DNA of 44,287 nucleotides from Paenibacillus koleovorans NBRC 103111 (GTDB lineage: Bacteria; Bacillota; Bacilli; Paenibacillales; NBRC-103111), in the NCBI RefSeq assembly GCF_004000845.1, contig NZ_BIMA01000056.1, positions 1-44,287 on the forward strand. The letters run 5' to 3'. Positions 16,400-24,621 of this stretch are shown here, one piece after another (the first letter of the stretch is position 1; each line of letters starts with the position of its first letter). A model generated the notes under the pieces. The model was not told the DNA's origin. It searched no databases and was given only the letters and a program-made list of their open reading frames with translations. Both the position numbers and the translations under genes were made by a program.

Positions 16400-17977
16400 A
16401 TGAGGAGATTCAAGAAAATCTCTTGGCTGATGGCGGCCGGATCGGCTATGGTGATCGGCGCTGCGGGATGCAGCAGCTCGGATTCAGGATCGGGCGCGCA
16501 GTCAAGCCCAAGCGTGGCGCCGTCTGCCGGTACGGCGTCAAGTGCATCGCCTGCAGCCGTATTTCCGCTGAAGGAAAAGGGTTCGTTCGAAATTTTCTCC
16601 GCCGCCCATGATACGAAACCGCAATCGGGAAATGAACCTATTTTTGCCGAAATTGAAAAAAAGACGAATGTACAGCTGAAATTGACCAACATTCCCACAG
16701 CAAGCTACACCGATAAATTCAAGGTGACCCTGGTTTCCGGAAATTTGCCGGATGTCATGGATTCGGACATCGCCTCGGCGAAAAAGTACGGCATGGACGG
16801 AGCCTTCTTGGCGCTGGACGACTTGCTCAAAAAGTTCGGTCCCAACATCATGAAATCGATCAAGGATGAGGGCTTAGAGGCTTCCTTACGGGCTTCCGAC
16901 GGGAAAATCTACGGAATTCCCTATTTCACTATGCCAGGTACCACCGCTGCCGTTCCGCAATACAGGCAGGATTGGTTGGATCAGTTGAATTTGAAAGTCC
17001 CTACAACGCCAGATGAGTTTTATAAAGTCCTCAAGGCTTTCAAAGATGCGCAATTGGGCGGCAAGGACACGATACCGTTCGCTCCGCAAGGGTATAACAA
17101 CTTCCCGATCTTCAGATCGTTTGGAGCGGATCCGCGCATGTATTTGAACAGCGCAGGCGTATATCAGTTCGGCCCTGCTCTTCCCGGGATGAAAGACGCG
17201 CTGACATTCTTGAACAAATTATACAATGAAAAATTAATTGATCCTGAATTTGCGATCATATCCAAGCAGCAATGGGAAGCCAAAGTTAGCAAAGGCAATG
17301 TGGGATCCGTCTTCTTCAACCCGGGCCGCACCGATTTCTTCACCGATGTGCTCAAGAAAGAAAATCCGAAAGCCAAGATGGTGGGCGGAGGAGCGCTAAA
17401 GGATAAAAACGGAAAAGGAGAGCTATTGCCGGATTACAGTCTGAAGGGAGTTATGGCGGTCTCGTCCAAATCCAAAAACGCGGAACTGATTGTCAAATAT
17501 TTCGATTTCTTGTTCAGTCCTGAAGGCAAGCTTCTGACGCAATATGGCATTGCAGGCACGAGCTACACCATGAAGGATGGAAAACCGCAATATACGGAAG
17601 AGTTCAAGAAAGATATGCCGAATAATCTCACAAATATAGGCTTAGGCACATCCAGATTTTTCTTTACCGCTCCGATGGAGAACCTGTTCAAGGATCGCAA
17701 TGAAGGCACGCTATTGGCCGCTGCCGTAGAGACTTCAAAGCCCGATTGGACCAAGCAGGACCCGCAACTGAGCTTTACGCAAGCGGAGCAGGATATCGTT
17801 TCCAAAAACCTGCAGCCGATTATGGACAAAACGAGCGAGTACATGATCAAGTTCATCATCGGGCAGGAACCGTTGTCTAATTTCGATAAATACGTCGAAG
17901 AATTGAAACAACGCGGCTTGGATGAACTGGTCAAGACTTATAATGCGGCGTATCAACGTGCTTTGAAAGCTTCTTAA
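16400..17977 (+). CDS. Lipoprotein sugar-binding protein, LplA type
   Basis: A 525-aa extracellular solute-binding protein for the importer. The signal peptide ends in the lipobox IGAAGC (residues ~17-22), so Cys22 would be lipidated and hold the protein on the outer face of the membrane. A Ser/Gly/Ala-rich flexible stretch follows, then a long two-lobed binding protein of the LplA/YtcQ type (SGNLPDVMDSDIASAKKYG; PEGKLLTQYGIAGTSY near the hinge). ATG 16400 is preferred to the longer in-frame start at 16340 because AGGAGGGG lies eight bases upstream and the lipobox then falls at the proper distance. A 17-bp perfect hairpin follows the gene. Confidence 0.92.
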   Translation: MRRFKKISWLMAAGSAMVIGAAGCSSSDSGSGAQSSPSVAPSAGTASSASPAAVFPLKEKGSFEIFSAAHDTKPQSGNEPIFAEIEKKTNVQLKLTNIPTASYTDKFKVTLVSGNLPDVMDSDIASAKKYGMDGAFLALDDLLKKFGPNIMKSIKDEGLEASLRASDGKIYGIPYFTMPGTTAAVPQYRQDWLDQLNLKVPTTPDEFYKVLKAFKDAQLGGKDTIPFAPQGYNNFPIFRSFGADPRMYLNSAGVYQFGPALPGMKDALTFLNKLYNEKLIDPEFAIISKQQWEAKVSKGNVGSVFFNPGRTDFFTDVLKKENPKAKMVGGGALKDKNGKGELLPDYSLKGVMAVSSKSKNAELIVKYFDFLFSPEGKLLTQYGIAGTSYTMKDGKPQYTEEFKKDMPNNLTNIGLGTSRFFFTAPMENLFKDRNEGTLLAAAVETSKPDWTKQDPQLSFTQAEQDIVSKNLQPIMDKTSEYMIKFIIGQEPLSNFDKYVEELKQRGLDELVKTYNAAYQRALKAS

Positions 17978-18000
17978 TAATCCAGGAAGGCCAAAAAAAC

Positions 18001-18037
18001 TCTAAATAGGAAGGCAGCAGCTGCCTTCCTATTTAGA
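18001..18037. terminator. 17-bp perfect hairpin between binding-protein gene and Gfo/Idh copy 2
   Basis: TCTAAATAGGAAGGCAG pairs base for base with CTGCCTTCCTATTTAGA around a CAG loop. There is no T-tract on the plus side (AATCGCG follows); the A7 tract (17993-17999) gives a T-tract only for minus-strand transcripts. On the plus strand it may therefore act as a 3' stabiliser or partial attenuator that keeps binding-protein mRNA more abundant than the downstream enzyme mRNA. Confidence 0.65.
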
Positions 18038-18101
18038 ATCGCGATTTGCAGATATAGAATGTTTCGGGTTCATTACAACGTGATTGCGATGGAGGCCACT
18101 T

Positions 18102-19097
18102 ATGAAAGTATGTCTGATTGGTTCGACGGGTCATACCGGATACGTCTTGAAGGGATTGCGCGGCCAGACCGATGCGGACTTGATCGGGATCGCCCCGGGA
18201 TCCCAAGGCGAAGAAACGGAGAGTCTCCTGAAGCTTGCCGGAGATTATGGGTATACGCCTATTCAGTATCAGCATTATACCCAAATGCTGGACGACTTGC
18301 AGCCTGACATTGCGGCTGTCGCCTGTCATTTTAACGATCATGCGGCCGTTGCGATTGAAGCGCTGAACAGAGGCATTCATGTCTTTGTCGAGAAACCGAT
18401 CGCTACCACATTGGAAGATTTGGATCTTGTTAGAGCGGCTTACGACAAGTCCAACGTACATTTGGCCGCCATGCTGGGTATCCGATACGAAGATTGGTTT
18501 CTTACCGTACAAAACCTACTCGAGGAACGATCGATTGGCGAAATCCGATTAATGAATGCGCAAAAATCATACAAATTGGGGAAACGCAGTGCGTTATATA
18601 CGAAACGAGAAACCTACGGGGGCACCATCCCTTGGGTAGGCAGCCATGCCATCGATTGGATGCATGCGCTTAGCGGAGAGAAATTTTATTCGGTTTATGC
18701 CGCCCATTCTACCAAAGCCAATAACGGTCATGGAGATTTGGAATCCACGGCCTTGTGTCACTTTACATTCAGCCATGAAGTATTCGGTTCGGCCACGATC
18801 GATTACTTGAGACCGAGGCAAGCTTCCAGTCATGATGACGACCGAATCCGGATTGTCGGTACGACAGGCGTGCTGGAGGCCCAGGCAGGCAAAGTCTTAT
18901 TGATCAATGATGCTCAGCCGGGGATACGGGAGATGCCCCTGCTCCCGAAGCGGGAAATATTCACGGATTTCCTGCAACAAGTGCGCGGGGAAGGCCCGTG
19001 CAAGGTAACCGCCGAACAATCTTTCCTCGTAACGGAGGCCTGTCTCAAGGCGCGTATATCGGCCGATGAAGGTCGTATTGTTTATTTCGAAGCTTGA
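18102..19097 (+). CDS. Gfo/Idh/MocA family oxidoreductase (copy 2)
   Basis: A 331-aa dinucleotide-dependent dehydrogenase, first enzyme after the importer genes. The Rossmann loop is VCLIGSTGHTGY (residues 3-14), the catalytic-lysine motif VFVEKP (Glu97-Lys98-Pro99) is intact, and GGTIPWVGSHAIDWMHALSG carries the His-x-x-x-Asp pair of the C-terminal domain. ATG 18102 fits GGAGG six bases upstream; an in-frame TTG at 18084 is less likely. Family members oxidise or reduce sugars, inositols and related polyols, and some act in oxidation-elimination-hydrolysis cleavage of glycosides. It shares the operon with copy 3 at 21369. The substrate is unknown. Confidence 0.88.
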   Translation: MKVCLIGSTGHTGYVLKGLRGQTDADLIGIAPGSQGEETESLLKLAGDYGYTPIQYQHYTQMLDDLQPDIAAVACHFNDHAAVAIEALNRGIHVFVEKPIATTLEDLDLVRAAYDKSNVHLAAMLGIRYEDWFLTVQNLLEERSIGEIRLMNAQKSYKLGKRSALYTKRETYGGTIPWVGSHAIDWMHALSGEKFYSVYAAHSTKANNGHGDLESTALCHFTFSHEVFGSATIDYLRPRQASSHDDDRIRIVGTTGVLEAQAGKVLLINDAQPGIREMPLLPKREIFTDFLQQVRGEGPCKVTAEQSFLVTEACLKARISADEGRIVYFEA

Positions 19098-19116
19098 CGG
19101 AGAAGGAGATGCGCTC

Positions 19117-21345
19117 ATGATATCGCTGCATTTTGAAAAGATTTCCATGTATCCAAGGCGTGAGGAACCAAGCATGATTGCGGTGCCTTTCGCGGAAGGG
19201 GTATTAACCGATTCCACAAGAGTATCTGTCCTTGACGGCAACGCGGCCGTACCAACGCAAACAAGGGTAACCGCCAAGTGGCCCGATGGTTCCGTAAAAT
19301 GGCTGTTGGTGCATTTTCTTGCCGATCTTCCGGCCAATCTGGGCAAACGATTCACTATTTCGACGGATCGCGTTACGGCAGCGCCTTCGGAACCGGTAAC
19401 GATCGATCGGGACAATGGAACGTTTGTGATCCGCACGGGTGCGATAGAAGCCGAATTGACGGCTCCGGGAGGAACGGGTTTATTCCACTCGTTGAAGCGA
19501 GAGGGATGTGTATCCACTCATGATGTGGTTGGGCCATCGCTTCGAGATGCATCCAATCAAGAGTATAATTGCGAGATTTCCGCAGAAGGCTGGCGTATCA
19601 TCGAATCAGGTCCGGTCCGCTGCGCTGTGGAAGCCAAAGGAAAGCACCGCAGTCGCGCCAATGAGAGCCACTGGTTTGATTTTGTCGTCCGGATCTATGC
19701 GTATGCCGGCAAGCCTTGGCTGGCGATCGATTATCAGATTGTCAATAAGGAGCCCGAAAGCGAGCAGGTGATTCATGCTGCTGAGCTGTATGTTCGTACT
19801 ACGCCGAATATTGTGACATCCGATCAGCTTCGGTTGGGGATTAGCCGCGCCGAAGTCGATCGCAGGATGAAGAGCGGATCGGCGGGAGAACGGTTGTCGT
19901 GTACATTTACAGCTGAGCTTCTCGAAAAAGAATTTATCGAAGACCAGCCGGAGACGTTTGCGGGTACATTCTGGGTGGATCTGTCCGGACAGCAGCAAGG
20001 CGGAATTAGCGTTACGTTGTTTCAGGCCCTGCAAAATTGCCCTAAATCGCTGGATGTTACAGAGGAAGAAATTACCGTCGGCATCATTCCTGCGGGACAT
20101 CCGATCACGATGCTGCAGGGGATGGGCAAAACACACCGATTGTTCCTGCATGTGCATGGCGGGGACGAAACGCTGGAAGAGGTGAATGTGCGCAGTCTGC
20201 AATTCCAGCTTGCGGATCATCCTATTCTGGAGTCCGCTGCGTTCGAGCGCGCCGGCATGATCGAATCAATTCCCGGCGATCAAACGAAAGATTGGGTGGA
20301 ACGCGCATTTTATCGTATGGCTGACGGACGCGCGAAGACGTATGGCATGCTGTATTGGGGCGATGCGCCGGATATAAACTATACGTCTCAAGGCAGAGGC
20401 GGCGGTGATTGGGTTTGGGTGAATAACGAATATGATCTGCCGCATGCCATGATGCACCTGTATGCGAGAACCGGGAAAAGAAGGTTTTACGACTATTTGC
20501 TGAGAGCGGCAGAGCACTGGAAAGATGTGGATATTCTCCATTACAGTCCTGATCCCCTTCGTTATCAAGGTCAAGTGATGCATTCAGCCGACCATGTAAC
20601 GGGCGAAGTTAAAGTATGTCATGAGTGGGTAGAAGGCTTGCTTGATTATTACCACCTGACCGGAGAAGAATCCGCACTCGAGGCGGCAATAGGCATCGGA
20701 GAAAATGTAAGGAGGCTGCTGGCAACTCCCCGTTACCAAGGCGAGGGCGGCATTTCCGCAAGAGAAAGCGGCTGGGCGCTTCGCAGTCTGGGAGCCCTCT
20801 ATAACGAGACCTATGACGAGAAATGGCTGCAATCCGCCTACCATATCGTCGATCATTTCGAAGCCTGGAAAAATAAGTACGGCGCCTGGCTGGCTCCAGC
20901 GGCGGGCCATGTGGTTTTTCGTTCCGGCTTCATGATCTGTATCGCCGTCAACAGCTTGATGCGCTATTATCGAATCCGCCCGGAAGAACGGATCAAGCAA
21001 ATGATCGTGGACGCGATGGAGGATTATGTGGAGCATTGCTACGTGAAAGAAACGGGCATGTTCTATTATAAAGAACTGCCGAGCACGCAGCATCTGCACA
21101 GCAATCCGATCTGTCTGGAATCGCTCTCCTACGCCTACGAATTTACCGGCGACTCCAAATATCTGGAAGCCGGCCGAGTCACATTCGAAGAGGCAATCAA
21201 GGCTGCTCCGCAAGGAGGGAAAGAAAGGGAAAGATCAGGCGATGCGCTCATTTTTTGGGGAGACAGTCCGAAAAAGTTCGCCCAATACTATTATCCGATC
21301 TTTTATTATTATCGCACGATCCTAAAGGCAGGTATCAAGCTCTAA
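19117..21345 (+). CDS. Cytoplasmic PcRGLX/YetA-type protein (exo-rhamnogalacturonan lyase family)
   Basis: A 742-aa protein without signal peptide. It has the three parts of the PcRGLX/YetA family: an N-terminal RIFT barrel (~residues 1-95: MIAVPFAEGVL, KWPDGSVKWLLVHF), a central beta-sandwich (ESGPVRCAVEAKG, VRIYAYAGKPWLAIDY) and a C-terminal alpha/alpha toroid (YGMLYWGDAPD, NNEYDLPHAMMHLYARTG, then a conserved His-rich stretch MHSADHVTGEVKVCHEWVEG). It is clearly paralogous to the exported protein at 6975-11531 and would act on imported oligosaccharides. In Bacillus subtilis yetA lies beside lplABCD, the same partnership as here. ATG 19117 follows GAAGGAG; the longer frame would overlap the previous gene. 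Lyase activity is inferred from the fungal relative. Confidence 0.85.
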   Translation: MISLHFEKISMYPRREEPSMIAVPFAEGVLTDSTRVSVLDGNAAVPTQTRVTAKWPDGSVKWLLVHFLADLPANLGKRFTISTDRVTAAPSEPVTIDRDNGTFVIRTGAIEAELTAPGGTGLFHSLKREGCVSTHDVVGPSLRDASNQEYNCEISAEGWRIIESGPVRCAVEAKGKHRSRANESHWFDFVVRIYAYAGKPWLAIDYQIVNKEPESEQVIHAAELYVRTTPNIVTSDQLRLGISRAEVDRRMKSGSAGERLSCTFTAELLEKEFIEDQPETFAGTFWVDLSGQQQGGISVTLFQALQNCPKSLDVTEEEITVGIIPAGHPITMLQGMGKTHRLFLHVHGGDETLEEVNVRSLQFQLADHPILESAAFERAGMIESIPGDQTKDWVERAFYRMADGRAKTYGMLYWGDAPDINYTSQGRGGGDWVWVNNEYDLPHAMMHLYARTGKRRFYDYLLRAAEHWKDVDILHYSPDPLRYQGQVMHSADHVTGEVKVCHEWVEGLLDYYHLTGEESALEAAIGIGENVRRLLATPRYQGEGGISARESGWALRSLGALYNETYDEKWLQSAYHIVDHFEAWKNKYGAWLAPAAGHVVFRSGFMICIAVNSLMRYYRIRPEERIKQMIVDAMEDYVEHCYVKETGMFYYKELPSTQHLHSNPICLESLSYAYEFTGDSKYLEAGRVTFEEAIKAAPQGGKERERSGDALIFWGDSPKKFAQYYYPIFYYYRTILKAGIKL

Positions 21346-21368
21346 AACATGCGGAAGAAGGTCGGGTC

Positions 21369-22409
21369 ATGAGCAGGATCAAAATAGCCGTAGTAGGCCT
21401 CAATTTCGGCAGACATATGCTTCAAAGTCTATCAGCGGCGGATAGAGGTAAAGCGTATTTCGAAATCGCCGCCGTTTGCGATGTGTTCGAAGAGAAAGCG
21501 CGGACGATAGCCGAGCAGTATGGAGTCAAGGCGTACTTCGCGCTTGACGACCTGCTGCAGGATCGCGAGATTGAGGCGGTCGCCCTGTTTACCGGTCCGG
21601 CCGGGCGCGCGGAGCTGATTGGCCGCATCATCGCCGCGGGCAAACATGTGATGACCACGAAGCCGTTTGAAACGGATGCCGCTCAAGCGCTGGAGATTCT
21701 GCAGAGGGCGAAGCGGGCCGGTCGCATTGTACATATGAATTCGCCTTCGCCGGTCCTGCCCGCCGATCTCCGGCAGATCAAGGATTGGATTCGGGAGCAT
21801 AACCTAGGTCAACTGATCGGATGCCGCTGCGACGTGTGGGCGAATTATCGGGAAAAGGCCGATGGCAAATGGTATGACGATCCCAACCAATGTCCGGTCG
21901 CTCCTATTTTCAGACTCGGCATCTATCTGATCAACGATCTCGTGCAGCTATTTGGGAATGCGAAGCAGGTTCAGGTCATGCATTCGCGGATGTTCACAGA
22001 GCGTCCGACGCCGGATAATGCACAGCTCGGCATCCTGTTCGAGAACGGCGCCATAGGCAACATATATGCCTCCTTCTGTATCGGCGACGGGCAGAGCTAT
22101 AAGAACTCGATGCTCCTAAACTTTGAAAGGGGAACCATTAGTCGCAATATCGAGCCCCTCGAAGCAGACGCATTCAATGGCGTGTCGCACCTGTCGCTGA
22201 TTACGAAAGATGCGGCTAATAAATCAATGATCGAACGCAGGCATGTGAGCGCCGACTTACATGGGAATTACCAGTGGGATGTGTTCTACAAAGCGATCCA
22301 AGGAGACCGAATGGAAGAGGACGTCTATACGGAAAGCATTGTCGAGGGAATTCAAATCATCACCGCCATGGCGAGGGCCGAAAAATCCGGCCGATTGGAA
22401 GAAGTGTAA
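21369..22409 (+). CDS. Gfo/Idh/MocA family oxidoreductase (copy 3), with TKP in place of EKP
   Basis: A 346-aa member with Rossmann loop IAVVGLNFGRHM (residues 6-17). Where the family normally has Glu-Lys-Pro it has HVMTTKPFE (Thr97-Lys98-Pro99): the catalytic lysine is kept but the preceding acid is lost, which may alter cofactor or substrate handling. The C-terminal domain contains PIFRLGIYLINDLVQLFG, where the usual His-x-x-x-Asp is replaced by Tyr-x-x-x-Asp-type residues. ATG 21369 is used because the region upstream overlaps the previous gene in another frame. It is translated 23 bases after the YetA-type gene. Whether it works as a dehydrogenase or a redox-assisted lyase is open. Confidence 0.82.
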   Translation: MSRIKIAVVGLNFGRHMLQSLSAADRGKAYFEIAAVCDVFEEKARTIAEQYGVKAYFALDDLLQDREIEAVALFTGPAGRAELIGRIIAAGKHVMTTKPFETDAAQALEILQRAKRAGRIVHMNSPSPVLPADLRQIKDWIREHNLGQLIGCRCDVWANYREKADGKWYDDPNQCPVAPIFRLGIYLINDLVQLFGNAKQVQVMHSRMFTERPTPDNAQLGILFENGAIGNIYASFCIGDGQSYKNSMLLNFERGTISRNIEPLEADAFNGVSHLSLITKDAANKSMIERRHVSADLHGNYQWDVFYKAIQGDRMEEDVYTESIVEGIQIITAMARAEKSGRLEEV

Positions 22410-22448
22410 TAGGCATGATCCGGATCCGACCAATAAGGAGTTTTGCAT

Positions 22449-23300
22449 ATGCAATGGGAGCATTTGACCGCGCCGGACTTGGCGCAGGCTTGTCGAAGCG
22501 TAAAGGGCGTTTGTATAGTGCCGATGGGTGTGCTTGAATCACACGGCCCGCATCTGCCGCTCGGCACCGATTTATTCCAAGCGCATACCGTTGCAGTCGA
22601 AGCCGCCAAGCTTGAGCCGGCCGTCGTCTTCCCAGGCTTCTATTTCGGACAGCTGGCAGGGGCGCAGCATATTCCCGGCAATGTTTGCCTGAGTCATGAG
22701 CTGCTGCTTCGTCTGCTGGATGAGGTTTGCCGGGAAATTGCCCGCAACGGGTTCCATAAAATCCTGCTCTTAAACGCGCATGGCGGAAACATGGCATTTG
22801 TCCAGTACTATATTCAAAGTACGCTCCAAACTAAAAAGGATTATGTGGTTTACGGCATGCGGGCCATGTCGGATGATGCGCTGAAACAGCTGAGGGAAGA
22901 CAAGGGCGGCGGTTTGTCGAGGTTGAATGAGATCGATCGCGGCATCGTCACGGAAACCGCGTCATCGGAAAATGCCGGCGGACATGCGGGATTTATCGAG
23001 ACCTCCTTCGTACTTGGCGTCAATAAGCATCTTGTGCATATGGAACGGATCCACGACCAGGATTTCCGCAATCGCGGGAGATTGCTCGAACTTAAAGAAG
23101 CAGGCGTATCCACATGGAACTACTGGTATGCGGAATACCCCAACAATTACGCGGCGGATCCGCAGGGCTCAAGCGAGGACATCGGAAAAGAACTCATCAC
23201 CCTGCTTGCCGAGCGAGCGGCGCATGCTGTCAAGCTTATTAAGGATGACGAGGAAACCGGAAGACTGCAGCATGAATTTTTCGCTGGCGGTGAGGCGTAG
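22449..23300 (+). CDS. Creatininase family protein
   Basis: A 283-aa metal-dependent hydrolase. The family signature is clear: MGVLESHGPHLPLGTD (residues 26-41, with Glu30, His32 and Asp41 as likely metal ligands) and LLLNAHGGN (106-114), corresponding to the NGHGGN metal loop, followed by ENAGGHAGFIETS with the conserved Gly-His-Ala-Gly and Glu. Known members hydrolyse creatinine, or amide/formamide bonds in riboflavin, F420 and mycofactocin pathways, and some are found in sugar operons. Here it may remove an amide or cyclic group from an amino sugar or lactam, which is inference. ATG 22449 follows AAGGAG by eight bases. Confidence 0.9.
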   Translation: MQWEHLTAPDLAQACRSVKGVCIVPMGVLESHGPHLPLGTDLFQAHTVAVEAAKLEPAVVFPGFYFGQLAGAQHIPGNVCLSHELLLRLLDEVCREIARNGFHKILLLNAHGGNMAFVQYYIQSTLQTKKDYVVYGMRAMSDDALKQLREDKGGGLSRLNEIDRGIVTETASSENAGGHAGFIETSFVLGVNKHLVHMERIHDQDFRNRGRLLELKEAGVSTWNYWYAEYPNNYAADPQGSSEDIGKELITLLAERAAHAVKLIKDDEETGRLQHEFFAGGEA

Positions 23301-24533
23301 ATGATCACGCTGCAGCAATTGAGGAACGTCGTCGGCCGTCAGGAATTCCCGGAGGTATGGGAACGAAACGTTTCCTATGCGGCAGATACGTTTCCTGTTG
23401 GCGTAATCCCCTTCTTAACGAGCGATTACCTTGTAAAGATCAGGAAACAGATCATGCTGTCGGAAGACCATGCGCGGATGGTGGCCGATACGATGGACTG
23501 GATTCGGGAAAGCGACGATCGGATCGGGTTGTTCTGGCTCTGGCACTGCATCCTCTTCCGTCGGCCTGACTTTCGGGGGGAGAAGGTTTCTATATGGCCG
23601 GTACCGACTGACGCAGCCGCCGCGAATGGAGGAAACCGATCCAACGTGTTTCCGGTCGTCGTGCTGTTATCCGGCTACCCTCAGCTGCTTGAGATTTATG
23701 AACGGAGGAACATCCCGGAATCGGCGATTGTCGATACGCTGTCGGCGGTGGACTCCTGCATGAAGCTGTACAAGGAACGAACGGGACAGAACGGATTCGG
23801 CACCTTCTATTTGCACTGGCTGCTCCATCATTTCCACGGAGAGATATACAAGCTTGGCCGGCTCGAATACGAAATCACCACGCTGGGCCCGCATGTACGC
23901 GTTTATGAACATGTACATAACGGCAGCCGGATCGCCTTCTCCGAACCGGGAATCGCGTACAGGGAAGATGGACTTGTGGACGGAACGAACGGTCGATTCG
24001 ACGGACCCCGTTCCTGGGTTGCGAGCTTTAGCCAAACGGCTCAACATCTTGAAGGGCATCCCGTCACCTGGGAAGGATGCGTCGAACGAGAGGCTGTGTC
24101 GATTCCCAAGATCGAGTGGCGGCTTGTTCTGGAACCGGACGATGCTGTGCTTAGCGTTCATATTCCGAGAGAAGGGAAGCTGACGCATGAGCTGTGCGGC
24201 GAGTCCTTGTCGCTAGCTGCTGCATTTTTTGCTGCGCATTATCCAGAGAAGCGATTTCACGCCTTTACTTGCAGCTCCTGGTTAATGGACCCGCAGCTGC
24301 AATTCCTGTTGGATGATTCGTCAAACCTGGTTCAATTCCAACGGAGGTTTAGTCTATTTCCGGTATTAGGGACAGATGAGGGCTTGTATCGATTCGTATT
24401 TCACTGCGATCCATGCGAAATCCGACTCTTGCCTGAAAACACGTTGCTGCAGCGAAATTTGAAGAGGTACATGGCTGCGGGCGGAAGTATGCGTTCCGCA
24501 GGAGGGTATATCCTGCAGCGGATCGAGGAGTAA
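23301..24533 (+). CDS. Acyltransferase domain-containing protein (NAT_N/GNAT_C type)
   Basis: A 410-aa protein that starts directly after the creatininase stop codon (TAG ATG), so the two are translationally coupled. The C-terminal half contains the pattern seen in GNAT-like C-terminal domains of Bacillota acyltransferase-domain proteins (LSVHIPREGKL, ESLSLAAAFFAAHYPEK, FTCSSWLMDPQL, NLVQFQRRFSLFPV); the N-terminal half fits the matching N-terminal domain with a short linker. Such proteins sit in many Paenibacillus sugar-degradation operons, but I know of no established reaction. It could acylate or deacylate a sugar intermediate. The classical acetyl-CoA R-x-x-G loop is not obvious. Confidence 0.7.
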   Translation: MITLQQLRNVVGRQEFPEVWERNVSYAADTFPVGVIPFLTSDYLVKIRKQIMLSEDHARMVADTMDWIRESDDRIGLFWLWHCILFRRPDFRGEKVSIWPVPTDAAAANGGNRSNVFPVVVLLSGYPQLLEIYERRNIPESAIVDTLSAVDSCMKLYKERTGQNGFGTFYLHWLLHHFHGEIYKLGRLEYEITTLGPHVRVYEHVHNGSRIAFSEPGIAYREDGLVDGTNGRFDGPRSWVASFSQTAQHLEGHPVTWEGCVEREAVSIPKIEWRLVLEPDDAVLSVHIPREGKLTHELCGESLSLAAAFFAAHYPEKRFHAFTCSSWLMDPQLQFLLDDSSNLVQFQRRFSLFPVLGTDEGLYRFVFHCDPCEIRLLPENTLLQRNLKRYMAAGGSMRSAGGYILQRIEE

Positions 24534-24621
24534 CGGGGACAGGCATGGGCACAAAAGTTCAGTACCTCATGATCCGGGAAAAGCATCCACAGGTGACAAG
24601 AGATAAAGGGGAGGAAACGGA

